Assembly (NCBI GenBank): GCA_017347485.1
Contig: AP021857.1
Span: 310,001 to 374,000, forward strand
Source: Candidatus Desulfobacillus denitrificans
Lineage (GTDB): Bacteria > Pseudomonadota > Gammaproteobacteria > Burkholderiales > Rhodocyclaceae
Reading direction: 5' to 3'
DNA length: 64,000 nt
Below the pieces are notes generated by a model. That model saw only the letters and a program-made list of their open reading frames with translations. It made no database searches and was not told the DNA's origin. Made by a program: the position numbers and the translations under genes. Shown piece by piece: positions 1 to 8,211 of the stretch; within the stretch, counting starts at the first letter, position 1, and each line of letters begins with the position of its first letter.

Positions 1-1472
1 CCGCTGCGCCTGGCGAGCGCGAGCGCCCGCTCCATCCGGTCGGCGAGCAGGCGACGGTTGGGCAGGCCGGTCAGCGTGTCGTGATGGGCAAGGTGACGGA
101 ACTGCTCGGCGGCATGGACGCGTTCGGTGATGTCGGTGCCGACGCCGTGATAGCCGGCAAAGTCGCCGTTTTCATGGAAGGCCGGGTTGCCGCTGATGGT
201 GAACCAGCGCTCTTCTCCGGACGGCGGCCGGATACTGTAGGTAAACTCATGGAACGGCAGATGCGCTTCCAGGGTTTCCCGGTGAGCCTGCCACTGCTCT
301 TCGGTGACGTTCTGAAACTGCCCGGTTTCCCAGCGGGTTTTGCCAAGGAACTTGTCCAGGCCGATGCCGAATTTTTCCAGGGCCGGCCCGCTAATGCGCG
401 TGAAGCGGAATTGCGCGTCCTGCTCCCAATACCAGTCGGTGGACAGCGATACCAGGTCGCGGAAGCGCTGTTGGCTGGCCTTCAGCTCGGCTTCGGTACG
501 CAGGCGTTCGCTGATATCGGTCCCCATCCAGACGACCCCAAGGTCGAGATTCGCCGGGTCGACCGCCATGCCGCTGATTTCAGCCCAGAACAATTCGCCG
601 CTCATGCGGCGCAGCTGCACGATGGCGCGGTAGGACTCGCCATTGCTGACCGGCGCCATGCATTCGCGGGCGAAGCGGCTCCAGTCTTCGTAGCTGGGCC
701 ACCAGGCCCAGGCCGGCTTGCCGATGGCTTCGTCCATGCCGCAGCCGAACAGGGTGGCCCACTGCCGGTTGCACTTGGCCAGGTAGTTCGGCCTGAGCAG
801 GCCGATGGCCTCGGCCGCCGCATCGAATATCACCTTGTGTTCCGCGGCGAGCGCTTCGCTCTCGAAGCGGCGCCGGAAGGTGGCCACCAGGTTGCGATAG
901 AGGGCGTCATGCATGCCGGCCAGGATGGCCATATACACGAGCATCGCCCAGCCGGCCGCGGCGATGCCGTCCGGATGCCCGTGCAGCATGAAGAAGGCGG
1001 CCGGCAACAGCATGGGCGCCATGAAGGCGTAATAGGCGGGGCGCGAGGGGACCAGCACCGCCGTGGCGCCGAGCGAGGTCGCGCACAGTATCAGGACGAA
1101 GAACAGCTGCGGCATTTCCCCCGTCTGGGGTGAGAGCAGCCAGACCGAGATGCCCCAGAGCAGGCCGCCCGCCGCGGCCTTTGCCGAGAACCAGCGCTCC
1201 CAGCGGGCGGCGTCCTCGATTGCGGGACGACTGGCCTGGTAGCGCCGCCGGATCCAGAGCAGGGCGCCGACATTGCAGAGCATCAGCGAGAGCCACAGGA
1301 TCATCCCGCCCCTTGTCGCGACCGGCCACAGCCAAACCGCGATCAGCAGCATCTCGGCGATGGTGGCCGCGACGGACATGCGCGACAGCGCGAAGAGCAG
1401 GCGCACGCGCTCTGCCCGGCACGCCATGCCGATGCCGGATTGCGAGCCTTCGAGCCGATAAGGTTCGGACAT
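1..1472 (-). CDS. Membrane-anchored PAS-PAS-GGDEF protein (3' end outside window)
   Basis: The frame is open from the ATG at 1472 to the window edge, so about 490 N-terminal codons are present and the C-terminus is missing. The first ~200 residues are hydrophobic with about six membrane segments. Two PAS-type sensor blocks follow, each ending in a PAC-like motif (WMGTDISER and HGVGTDITER). The frame then enters a GGDEF domain at HHDTLTGLPNRRLL, just before the edge. The family makes cyclic di-GMP from GTP in response to a signal read by the PAS domains; the signal here is unknown. The GGDEF signature and any EAL domain lie outside, so activity cannot be judged. It is divergent from gluQRS. 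Confidence 0.85.
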   Translation of the reverse strand, partial: MSEPYRLEGSQSGIGMACRAERVRLLFALSRMSVAATIAEMLLIAVWLWPVATRGGMILWLSLMLCNVGALLWIRRRYQASRPAIEDAARWERWFSAKAAAGGLLWGISVWLLSPQTGEMPQLFFVLILCATSLGATAVLVPSRPAYYAFMAPMLLPAAFFMLHGHPDGIAAAGWAMLVYMAILAGMHDALYRNLVATFRRRFESEALAAEHKVIFDAAAEAIGLLRPNYLAKCNRQWATLFGCGMDEAIGKPAWAWWPSYEDWSRFARECMAPVSNGESYRAIVQLRRMSGELFWAEISGMAVDPANLDLGVVWMGTDISERLRTEAELKASQQRFRDLVSLSTDWYWEQDAQFRFTRISGPALEKFGIGLDKFLGKTRWETGQFQNVTEEQWQAHRETLEAHLPFHEFTYSIRPPSGEERWFTISGNPAFHENGDFAGYHGVGTDITERVHAAEQFRHLAHHDTLTGLPNRRLLADRMERALALARRS

Positions 1473-1645
1473 TCCTGATACGTTTTTGTCGTCTTCCGGG
1501 CGGCAGCGGGTTGGCCGGCCTCGCTTGACGGATGCCGCGATGCTACACGGGGAGCCCGCCGGACACCGTGAAATGCGTCACGCCGCGGCGCAGGCGGCGG
1601 GAGGCGCCCGACGATCGGCAAACACGCATCGGCTATCATGCCCCC

Positions 1646-2569
1646 ATGAAAACGGCAGACGCCTCGGGACAGCGCTATCGCGGCCGCTTCGCGCCATCCC
1701 CGACCGGACCGCTGCATTTCGGTTCGCTCGTGGCCGCCGTGGGAAGCTGCCTCGATGCGCGTGTCGCGGGTGGCGAATGGCTGCTGCGCGTGGAGGATGT
1801 GGACGAGCAGCGAACCGTGCCCGGCGCCGCCGCCTCGATCCTGCGCGCGCTGGAAGCGCTGGGATTCGCCTGGGACGGGGAGGTGGTTTTCCAGAGTCGG
1901 CGCAAGGCGCTGTACCGGGCGGCGTTCGAGCGCTTGCGCCTGGCCGGCGCGGTTTTCGCCTGCGCCTGCAGCCGCCGGGAGGTGGCCGATTCCGTCCTCG
2001 GTCCGGACGCCGCCCGGCGTTATCCGGGCACCTGCCGCGGCGGCCTGCCGCCCGGACGGGAAGCGCGCGCCTGGCGGTTGATCGTCGAGCCGGGACCGGT
2101 GTGCTTCGAAGACGCCTTGCAGGGCCGCATCTGCCAGGACCTTGCCGCCGAGGTGGGAGATTTCGTGGTGCGCCGTGCCGACGGCTATTTCGCCTACCAG
2201 CTGGCGGTGGTCGTCGATGATGCCGAGCAGGGCATCACCCATGTCGTGCGCGGGGCGGACCTGATCGAGTCGACGCCGCGACAGGTGTGCCTGCAGCGGA
2301 AACTCGGTCTGCCCGTGCCGTCCTATCTGCATTTGCCGGCCGCCGTCAATGCGGCCGGGGAAAAGCTGTCGAAGCAGACCCGCGCCAAGCCGATCGATGC
2401 CGCACGTCCGCAGACGATCCTGGCGGCCGCACTTGGATTTCTCGGCCAGCGCCCGCCCGCCGGTTTGCCGGATGCCGATCTGGACAGCGTCTGGCGTTGG
2501 GCGATAATGCACTGGAACCGCAGCCGCCTGCCGCGTTGCCGCGCGGCGCCGGCCCCGGCGGATTGCTGA
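1646..2569 (+). CDS. gluQRS: Glutamyl-Q tRNA(Asp) synthetase
   Basis: This is a truncated glutamyl-tRNA synthetase homologue that lacks the anticodon-binding domain. The family attaches glutamate to the queuosine base of tRNA(Asp). About 307 residues are read from the ATG at 1646, chosen because the class I signature begins just after it (RFAPSPTGPLHFGS, about residues 12-25). A zinc-site pattern CAC...YPGTC occurs near residues 107-130 and a KMSKS-like KLSKQ near residue 245. An in-frame ATG at 1532 would add 38 residues of unlikely composition. The next gene starts 11 bp downstream, suggesting co-transcription. Confidence 0.92.
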   Translation: MKTADASGQRYRGRFAPSPTGPLHFGSLVAAVGSCLDARVAGGEWLLRVEDVDEQRTVPGAAASILRALEALGFAWDGEVVFQSRRKALYRAAFERLRLAGAVFACACSRREVADSVLGPDAARRYPGTCRGGLPPGREARAWRLIVEPGPVCFEDALQGRICQDLAAEVGDFVVRRADGYFAYQLAVVVDDAEQGITHVVRGADLIESTPRQVCLQRKLGLPVPSYLHLPAAVNAAGEKLSKQTRAKPIDAARPQTILAAALGFLGQRPPAGLPDADLDSVWRWAIMHWNRSRLPRCRAAPAPADC

Positions 2570-2580
2570 AAGAGCCCGCG

Positions 2581-3048
2581 ATGATCGACGACGTGCCCGG
2601 CTTGCGCCGGATCCTGCAGCAGAACCGCACGATTGCGGTGGTGGGCCTGTCCGCGAACTGGTACCGGCCCAGCTACTTCGCCGCCAAGTACATGCTCGAT
2701 CGCGGCTACACGGTGATCCCGGTGAATCCCGCCTATGCCGAAGTGCTCGGGCAGAAGTGCTATCCGTCCCTGCGCGCGGTGCCGCAGAAGGTGGACATCG
2801 TCGACTGCTTTCGCCGCGCCGAGGAGATCCCTGCCATTGCCGACGAGGCGATCGCCATCGGCGCCCGGGTGCTGTGGATGCAGCTGGGCGTCGTCAACCC
2901 CGAGGCGGCGCGCCAGGCGGAAGCGGCTGGACTGGAAGTGGTGATGGATCGCTGCGTGAAGATCGAGTACGCCCGCCTTTTCGGCGGCCTGAACTGGTTC
3001 GGCGTGAATACGGGGATCGTTTCCTCGCGGCGCCCCGCCTGCCCCTGA
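2581..3048 (+). CDS. CoA-binding domain protein (YccU type)
   Basis: A 155-residue protein with a Rossmann-like CoA-binding fold. Seen in it are an early GLS...RPSYFAAKYM segment, the strand-turn GYTVIPVNP and a C-terminal VMDRCVKIEYARL block typical of the YccU/CoA-binding family. The family binds CoA or nucleotide-like ligands; its cellular role is not settled. The ATG at 2581 is preceded by AAGAGCCCGCG, a modest ribosome site, and a longer upstream frame is a shadow of gluQRS. The TGA stop shares its final A with the first base of a copy of the 25-bp repeat described elsewhere. Confidence 0.85.
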   Translation: MIDDVPGLRRILQQNRTIAVVGLSANWYRPSYFAAKYMLDRGYTVIPVNPAYAEVLGQKCYPSLRAVPQKVDIVDCFRRAEEIPAIADEAIAIGARVLWMQLGVVNPEAARQAEAAGLEVVMDRCVKIEYARLFGGLNWFGVNTGIVSSRRPACP

Positions 3049-3072
3049 AAAGTCAGTCCCCGCAGTACGGCG
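3048..3072 (+). repeat. 25-bp dispersed repeat, copy a
   Basis: The copy begins AAAAGTCAGTC and ends ACGGCG at the consensus positions 1-11 and 20-25. It fills the 27-bp gap between the convergent stops of the CoA-binding protein (TGA at 3046-3048) and clsB (stop 3073-3075), overlapping the first by one base and touching the second. It is one of twelve clear copies in the window. Confidence 0.85.
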
Positions 3073-4233
3073 TCAGTGCCGGCCGCCCTGGCCGGCGATG
3101 CCGATCAGCAGCCGCACCAGCCAGTAGGCCAGCCGGCTCGCCAGGCGCTCGATCCAGGCCTTGCGCAGCCAGTCCTCGCAGCGCAGTTCGCGTGCGCCCT
3201 CCTGCATAGCGGCCTCCAGGCTGCCCCGCAGCTTCATGGCGAACTCCCGGTCGTCGACGAAGACATTGGCTTCGCGCGCCAGCAGCAGGCTGAACGGATC
3301 GATGTTGCTCGACCCCACCGTGGCCCAGCAGCAGTCGATGACGGCCACCTTGGCATGCAGGTAGCTGCGGTGGTACTCGAAGATGCGAATGCCGGCGCGC
3401 AGCAGGGTGTCGTAGAGCGATTGCGTGGCGTAGTGCTGCAGGGCGTATTCGACACGTCCCTGCAGCAGGACGGTGACTTGCACGCCGCGCGCCGCCGCAT
3501 CCAGCAGCGCCTGGCGGAAACGTCCGCCGGGCAGGAAATAGGCGTTGGCGATGAGGATCTCCCCCTGCGCCCGGCCGATCGCCTCGAGATAGGCTTCTTC
3601 GATGTCGTGCCGGTGCCGCAGGTTGTCGCGGATGACGAAGGCGGCGCGCATGCTGCCGCAGGCCTCGGCCGAGACGGGCAGCGGCGTCGGCAAGCGAAAC
3701 TGCCGCCGCAGCTGGATCAAGGCCACCAGCTTCCACAGGCGCCGCACCGTCTGATGAATCGGAGCGAGCAGCGGGCCCATGATGCACACGGCGTAATCGA
3801 AGCGCGGCTGCGAAGGGTTGGCCGAATCGGTGTCGTCAATGATGTTGATGCCGCCGACGAAGGCGCAGCGGCCGTCGGCCACCGCCAGCTTGCGGTGCAG
3901 GCGGCGAAGGCGTTCGCGGCGCAGACGGAAGCGGGCGATCTCAGGGCGATAGACGAGGACCCTGACGCCCGCCGCCGTCAGCCGGGGAGCCAGCGTTTGC
4001 GGAAGATTCGCTGCGCCGAAGCCGTCCGCCAGCACCCGCACCGCCACGCCGCGGCGGGCGGCGCGGCACAGCGCGTCCGCTACGGCCCGCCCGGTGGCGT
4101 CGTCCGCGAAGATGTAGGTTTCGAGGTGGAACTCGCGCTGGGCGGCGTCGATGGCGGCGATCAGCGCCGGAAAGAAATCGCAACCGTTTTCGAGCAGGGT
4201 GATGGCATTGCCGGGCAGATACTCGGCCTTCAT
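3073..4233 (-). CDS. clsB: Cardiolipin synthase B-type phospholipase D superfamily enzyme
   Basis: A 386-residue protein with two HKD motifs: HRKLAVAD at residues 113-120 and HAKVAVID in the C-terminal half, each followed by the usual GG/GS-x-N. Family members join phosphatidyl units to make cardiolipin at the inner membrane. There is no N-terminal membrane hairpin, as expected for ClsB rather than ClsA. The gene starts 6 bp after the upstream endonuclease-family gene, matching the E. coli ybhP–clsB pairing, so the two are probably one transcript. The precise phospholipid donor cannot be read from sequence. Confidence 0.9.
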   Translation of the reverse strand: MKAEYLPGNAITLLENGCDFFPALIAAIDAAQREFHLETYIFADDATGRAVADALCRAARRGVAVRVLADGFGAANLPQTLAPRLTAAGVRVLVYRPEIARFRLRRERLRRLHRKLAVADGRCAFVGGINIIDDTDSANPSQPRFDYAVCIMGPLLAPIHQTVRRLWKLVALIQLRRQFRLPTPLPVSAEACGSMRAAFVIRDNLRHRHDIEEAYLEAIGRAQGEILIANAYFLPGGRFRQALLDAAARGVQVTVLLQGRVEYALQHYATQSLYDTLLRAGIRIFEYHRSYLHAKVAVIDCCWATVGSSNIDPFSLLLAREANVFVDDREFAMKLRGSLEAAMQEGARELRCEDWLRKAWIERLASRLAYWLVRLLIGIAGQGGRH

Positions 4234-4239
4234 GTCCGG

Positions 4240-5049
4240 CTATTTGATGTCGATGAAAGCCGACAGCGCCGCATGGTCGGATATCTTCGACCAGGGGCGG
4301 CCGAAATGCACCTCGGAGCGTTCGATGCTGAAGCCGCGCACGTAGATGCGGTCCAGGCGGAACATCGGCAGCGTGGCCGGGAAGCTGCGCGCCGGCTGGC
4401 CGTTGATGCCGCCGAAGACCTCGACCAGGCCGAGGCGCTCGGCGAGCAGGTTGCCGGCGCGGTTGTGCCAGTCGTTGAAGTCGCCGGCGATGATGAGCGG
4501 CGTGTCGCCGGGACTGACTTCCTCCATGCGCGCGGCCAGCGACAGCATCTGGCGCCGGCGCGCCGCGGCGGTGAGGCCGAGATGCACGCAGACGCAATGC
4601 AGCGGCTCCTTCCAGCCGGGCACGTCGATCTCGGTGTGCAGCATGCCGCGGCGCTCGAAGCGCAGCTCGGAGATGTCCTTGTTGTGGGAAGACAGGATGG
4701 GAAAGCGCGACAGGATGGCGTTGCCGTGGTGGCCGTGGTCGTAGATGGCGTTGCCGCCATAGGCCGTGTCCGGCCAGACGCCTTCGGCGAGGAAGTCGTG
4801 CTGGCCCGCCTGCGGCCAGTCGTGCCGACGTTCGGCATGGCGCTCGTGCAGCCCCTGCACTTCCTGCAGGAAGACGATGTCGGGGTCGAGGCCGTGCAGG
4901 CGCTGGCGCAGCTCGTGGATCATCATGCGCGCCTTGAACTGCGAGAAGCCCTTGTGGATGTTGTAGGTGCAGACGTGCAGCTTGCGCACGCTGCCCTTCG
5001 CGCGCGGGGCGGCGGTCTTGCCCTTGCTGGTGACGGCCGGCTTGACCAT
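4240..5049 (-). CDS. Endonuclease/exonuclease/phosphatase family protein (YbhP type)
   Basis: About 269 residues from the ATG at 5049. The EEP fold motifs are present: CTYNIHKG near residue 28, LQEVQGL, IIAGDFNDWH in the C-terminal half and a final SDHAAL. These residues bind a divalent metal and catalyse phosphodiester hydrolysis in the family. The substrate is not known; pairing with clsB suggests a phospholipid-linked role as for E. coli YbhP. A basic KPAVTSKGKTAAPRAKG stretch opens the protein and is not a signal peptide. The upstream nadA stop lies only 2 bp away, so nadA, this gene and clsB may form one operon. Confidence 0.88.
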   Translation of the reverse strand: MVKPAVTSKGKTAAPRAKGSVRKLHVCTYNIHKGFSQFKARMMIHELRQRLHGLDPDIVFLQEVQGLHERHAERRHDWPQAGQHDFLAEGVWPDTAYGGNAIYDHGHHGNAILSRFPILSSHNKDISELRFERRGMLHTEIDVPGWKEPLHCVCVHLGLTAAARRRQMLSLAARMEEVSPGDTPLIIAGDFNDWHNRAGNLLAERLGLVEVFGGINGQPARSFPATLPMFRLDRIYVRGFSIERSEVHFGRPWSKISDHAALSAFIDIK

Positions 5050-5051
5050 GC

Positions 5052-6149
5052 TCAGGACGCCGCGAGCATGCGTTCGAGGGCTACCTTCGCCAGCGCCGCC
5101 TCGTGCGCCGGCACCGCGATGCGATTGACGACGCTGCCTTCGGCCAGGTTCTCCAGGCACCAGGCCAGGTGCTGCGGATCGATGCGCCCCATGGTGGAGC
5201 ACATGCAGACCATCGGTGCCATGAACTGCACGACCTTGCCCTCGGGCTTCACTTCCTCGGCGAGGCGGCTGACGAGGTTCAGCTCGGTGCCGACCAGCCA
5301 GCGGGTGTTCTCCGGCGCCGCCTTGATGGTCTTGATGATGGTCTCGGTCGAGCCGACGTAGTCGGACAGGCGGCAGACGTCGAAATTCGATTCGGGATGG
5401 GAGATGACCAGGCCGTCCGGGTGCTCGTTGCGGAAGCGCAGGATGTGGCCGGCCTGGAACATCTGGTGCACCGAGCAGTGGCCCTTCCACAGCAGGATGC
5501 GGGCGCGGCGGATCTCGTCGGCCGTGAGGCCGCCGTTTTCCAGGTCCGGGTCCCAGACGACCATCTCGTCGAGGGGAATGCCCATCTTGTGGCCGCTCCA
5601 GCGGCCGAGGTGCTGGTCGGGGAAGAACAACACCTTCTCGCGCCGGGCGAAGGACCACTCGAGGATCTTCGGTGCGTTGCTGGAGGTGCACACGATGCCG
5701 CCGTGCTCGCCGCAGAAGGCCTTCAGGTCGGCGCTGGAATTGATGTAGGTGACCGGGGTGAACAGCCGGTCGGGGTCGCCGGCAACGGCTTCCAGTTCGC
5801 GCCAGCAGCGCTCGACCTTGGCCAGGTTGGCCATGTCGGCCATCGAGCAGCCGGCGGCGAGGTCGGGCAGGATGGAGACTTGCTCCGGTTTGGAGAGGAT
5901 GTCGGCCACTTCCGCCATGAAATGCACGCCGCAGAAGACGATGTACTCGGCATCGCTTTGCGCGGCCAGCCGCGACAGCTTCAGCGAGTCACCGGTCAGG
6001 TCCGCGTGGCGGTAGACGTCGGCGCGTTGGTAGTGGTGGCAGAGCAGCACGGCGCGGCTGCCGAGCCTGGCGCGCGCGGCGAGGATGCGCTCCTGCGCCT
6101 GCTCGTCGGCGAGGGCGTTGAAGCGGTCGAACTGGATGGCGGCTTGCAT
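5052..6149 (-). CDS. nadA: Quinolinate synthase A
   Basis: Condenses iminoaspartate with dihydroxyacetone phosphate to quinolinate in NAD synthesis, using a [4Fe-4S] cluster. About 365 residues from the ATG at 6149. The three candidate cluster cysteines lie in FCGVHFMAE, IVCTSSNAP and the C-terminal MVCMCSTMG. Further conserved blocks are SHPESNFDVC and VGSTETI. The long form with MQAAIQFDRF start fits the proteobacterial subclass. It is the first gene of a probable nadA–EEP–clsB unit; nadB and nadC are not in the window. Confidence 0.95.
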   Translation of the reverse strand: MQAAIQFDRFNALADEQAQERILAARARLGSRAVLLCHHYQRADVYRHADLTGDSLKLSRLAAQSDAEYIVFCGVHFMAEVADILSKPEQVSILPDLAAGCSMADMANLAKVERCWRELEAVAGDPDRLFTPVTYINSSADLKAFCGEHGGIVCTSSNAPKILEWSFARREKVLFFPDQHLGRWSGHKMGIPLDEMVVWDPDLENGGLTADEIRRARILLWKGHCSVHQMFQAGHILRFRNEHPDGLVISHPESNFDVCRLSDYVGSTETIIKTIKAAPENTRWLVGTELNLVSRLAEEVKPEGKVVQFMAPMVCMCSTMGRIDPQHLAWCLENLAEGSVVNRIAVPAHEAALAKVALERMLAAS

Positions 6150-6199
6150 CGAGGTTCCGGATGGGATGATACTGACGATCCAATGACTTCCAATTTCAA

Positions 6200-6205
6200 A
6201 TTCTA
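6200..6205 (-). promoter_or_regulatory. Candidate -10 element upstream of nadA
   Basis: Read on the complement, TGTTAGAAT is an extended -10-like sequence about 50 bp before the nadA start. No convincing -35 is seen at the expected spacing. The call rests on this short match alone. Confidence 0.3.
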
Positions 6206-6261
6206 ACATTCGACCTGACGCCAGTCTTGTCGTGTTTCGAGGGTTTTTTGCGGGAGGAGAA

Positions 6262-6690
6262 ATGAAACGGATCGTATGCGGAGCGGTCTTTCTGCTGGCT
6301 GCGGCAGCGCAAGCAGGCCCGCTGATTACCGAAAGCGAGGCCAGGCTGCCGGCCGCAACGACGGCGGTGACGCGGGGAATCACGCGCGGCCCCGCCGTCA
6401 AGCTTGTCTCGCCAGATCCGGCCGCCGAGAGCGTCAAGTCGCCCTTCAGCCTGAAAGTCGCCTTCGAGCCGCGCGGGGGGGCGAAGATCGATCCTGCCAG
6501 CGTCAGGCTTTCCTACCTCAAGTCGCCGGCCGTCGATCTGACCGATCGCGTCAGGCCGGGATTGTCGGAAAGGGGGATTCAGCTCGACGGCGCCGAGGTG
6601 CCGCCGGGCGAGCACCAGATTCGCGTCACGGTGCAGGACACCGAGGGCAGACAGGGGAGCACGGTGATCCACCTCAGGATCGTGAAGTAG
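6262..6690 (+). CDS. Exported protein of unknown function
   Basis: A 142-residue protein with a clear signal peptide (MKRIVCGAVFLLAAAAQA, cleavage likely after AQA). The mature part is a short beta-rich segment with phrases such as SPFSLKVAFEPRGG and PPGEHQIRVTVQDTEG, which resemble an immunoglobulin-like or Big-type periplasmic domain. The start at 6262 follows a strong ribosome site, GGGAGGAG. I do not recognise the family. The next gene begins 2 bp after its stop, so the two are surely co-transcribed. It is divergent from nadA. Confidence 0.75.
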   Translation: MKRIVCGAVFLLAAAAQAGPLITESEARLPAATTAVTRGITRGPAVKLVSPDPAAESVKSPFSLKVAFEPRGGAKIDPASVRLSYLKSPAVDLTDRVRPGLSERGIQLDGAEVPPGEHQIRVTVQDTEGRQGSTVIHLRIVK

Positions 6691-6692
6691 AC

Positions 6693-7475
6693 GTGAAGTG
6701 CCCGTATTGCACCTCGGAGATCAGCGGCGAGGCGCTGGCTTGCCCGCATTGCGCGCATGACCTGTACCTGATCAAGCCACTGCTGGAGAAGGTTGCGGCA
6801 CTGGAGGCCGAGCTGAGGGCGTTGCGCCAAGCGGCCGCCCCTGCCGGGGAGGGGGTGCATGCGGCAATCGTCGAACCCGAAGCCGGTCCTGCTGCGGAAG
6901 CGGCCGCTGGTGCGGGAAATTTTCGCGACGCGGCCCTGCTGTTAGGGGGGGCGCTCGTCCTGCTGCTGGCGGCCCACGGCCTGATCACCATCGTGTATGA
7001 CCTCAACAACCTCTACCTGCGCCTGTTTTCCCTGATCATTCCCCTGCCTTTCGGTTTCGTGCTGATGTTGCGCGGCCATCATGCCTTCGGGCCTTCTCTG
7101 CTGGCGGCCTTCGGAATGGCGTCGCTGGCCGTGCTGGGCATGAGCGGATTGACGGCCCTGGTCGATCAGGTGCCAGTGCTGCCGCAAAACCCGCGGGAAT
7201 GGCGCGAACTCATGGAGTACGCCACGAGCGTCGGTTTTAGTTGCGTGACCGGCATGGTGCTGGGAAGGATGCTGCGTCGTCACATCCAGTCCGAGCGCGA
7301 GCAGGCGGTGCGTGGCCTGGCGCAGAGGGTGGCCAGGCTGATTACCAGCGGCCATCAGAATGTGGACAAGATCGAGTCGGTGGCCAAAAAACTGAACGAC
7401 CTCGGCGGTTCGCTGACCGCTGCGGCCACGACCGCAGCCTCGGTTTACCTGGGCCTGCAGGGCATGATTCGCTAG
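6693..7475 (+). CDS. Zinc-ribbon membrane protein of unknown function
   Basis: About 260 residues from a GTG at 6693. The N-terminus is a zinc ribbon: CPYC at residues 3-6 and CPHC near 18-21, followed by a short coiled helix (LLEKVAALEAELRALRQ). Then come about four hydrophobic segments between residues ~75 and 190 and a polar C-terminal tail that could be helical. The GTG start is forced because the zinc ribbon begins at codon 3. It sits 2 bp after the exported protein 6262-6690. The pair may sense or handle something at the membrane, but no function can be assigned. Confidence 0.75.
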   Translation: MKCPYCTSEISGEALACPHCAHDLYLIKPLLEKVAALEAELRALRQAAAPAGEGVHAAIVEPEAGPAAEAAAGAGNFRDAALLLGGALVLLLAAHGLITIVYDLNNLYLRLFSLIIPLPFGFVLMLRGHHAFGPSLLAAFGMASLAVLGMSGLTALVDQVPVLPQNPREWRELMEYATSVGFSCVTGMVLGRMLRRHIQSEREQAVRGLAQRVARLITSGHQNVDKIESVAKKLNDLGGSLTAAATTAASVYLGLQGMIR

Positions 7476-7497
7476 CCGGACTCGCGGCGTCTTCCTG

Positions 7498-7950
7498 TCA
7501 GCCTTGCTGCCAGGGCAGGCCGGCGGCGCGCCAGCCGCCGACCTTGCCGCGCTGCCCCTTGGCGTCCCTGTCGCCCTCGAAGCCCTCCAGCACGTTGTAG
7601 CATTCCGCAAAGCCGGCTTCGGTCGCTGCCGCCGCCGCCCGGTGCGAACGGTGGCCGCTGCGGCAGATAAAGAGCAGCAGCGATTCCGGATCGGCCTGCC
7701 GTTTCAGCTCCGCCAGGAAGTGTGTGTTCGGCGCGTAGCCCGGATAGAACTGCCATTCGATCTCGATTGCGCCGGGTATGCGGCCGACGAAGTCCAGCTC
7801 GGCACGGGTGCGCACATCCACCAGCTTCGCCCCCGGCGCGAGCCGGGCCACTTCATGCGCTTCGGCCGGGGTGAGTGCCCCGGCGTAGGGCAAGCCGAGC
7901 TCCCGCGCGCGCTGCTGCGCCAGGGCCAGTAGATCGCTGAGTTTTCCCAT
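7498..7950 (-). CDS. Rhodanese-like domain protein
   Basis: A 150-residue single-domain sulfurtransferase-like protein. The active-site loop CRSGHRS places the catalytic cysteine at residue 96. An upstream LVDVRTRAE motif is the usual start of the rhodanese fold. The family moves sulfane sulfur through a cysteine persulfide; the acceptor is unknown. The ATG at 7950 was preferred over longer in-frame starts because residues from MGKLSDLLA onward make a plausible cytoplasmic helix and the upstream segment runs into the glnA regulatory region. It is divergent from glnA. Confidence 0.85.
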   Translation of the reverse strand: MGKLSDLLALAQQRARELGLPYAGALTPAEAHEVARLAPGAKLVDVRTRAELDFVGRIPGAIEIEWQFYPGYAPNTHFLAELKRQADPESLLLFICRSGHRSHRAAAAATEAGFAECYNVLEGFEGDRDAKGQRGKVGGWRAAGLPWQQG

Positions 7951-8028
7951 TGCGGCGGAGGCGACTAGAATGAGGGCACCAGTATAGGCGAAGCTCCTCG
8001 TTTGGCCGAGGAAGCGCCTCGGCCGGGC

Positions 8029-8045
8029 GGCACCAAAATAGTGCG
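8029..8045. promoter_or_regulatory. Candidate NtrC enhancer site 1 of glnA
   Basis: GCACCAAAATAGTGC is an imperfect dyad resembling the NtrC consensus half-sites TGCACC and GGTGCA. It lies about 100 bp upstream of the sigma-54 promoter at 8139-8154, in the range where NtrC dimers act by looping. Binding is inferred from motif and context; ntrBC are encoded just downstream. Confidence 0.6.
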
Positions 8046-8057
8046 TGGAGGGCAAAA

Positions 8058-8077
8058 TGCGCACCATGATGGGGCGC
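8058..8077. promoter_or_regulatory. Candidate NtrC enhancer site 2 of glnA
   Basis: TGCGCACCATGATGGGGCGC is a second dyad of NtrC type, centred about 30 bp (three helical turns) from site 1, which suits cooperative binding of two NtrC dimers. It is the weaker of the two on its right half-site. Confidence 0.55.
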
Positions 8078-8138
8078 GGGCGTGTCCGGTTTGATGAATC
8101 CCGCCCTGGAGCCAAAGGAAGATGGGCCCTGCCGACCC

Positions 8139-8154
8139 TGGCACATTTACTGCT
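8139..8154 (+). promoter_or_regulatory. Sigma-54 promoter of glnA
   Basis: TGGCACATTTACTGCT matches the -24/-12 sigma-54 pattern (TGGCAC, then TTGC-like TGC at the fixed 10-bp GG-GC spacing). It lies 58 bp upstream of the glnA start, with two NtrC-like dyads further upstream. This is the standard nitrogen-regulated arrangement in proteobacteria. Confidence 0.82.
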
Positions 8155-8211
8155 AATCCCGTCGGCACAGGCTGTATTCCCGAATTTGCCTCAATTCGCT
8201 AGGAGAGTGTG

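Noticed and set aside
1343..2512. A 389-codon minus-strand frame opposite gluQRS
   Set aside because: A shadow frame; gluQRS on the plus strand has complete class I synthetase motifs.
3076..5361. A 761-codon open frame on the plus strand across clsB, the EEP gene and nadA
   Set aside because: It is antisense to three well-supported genes, has the Arg/Ala/His-rich composition of a GC-rich shadow frame and contains no recognisable domain.
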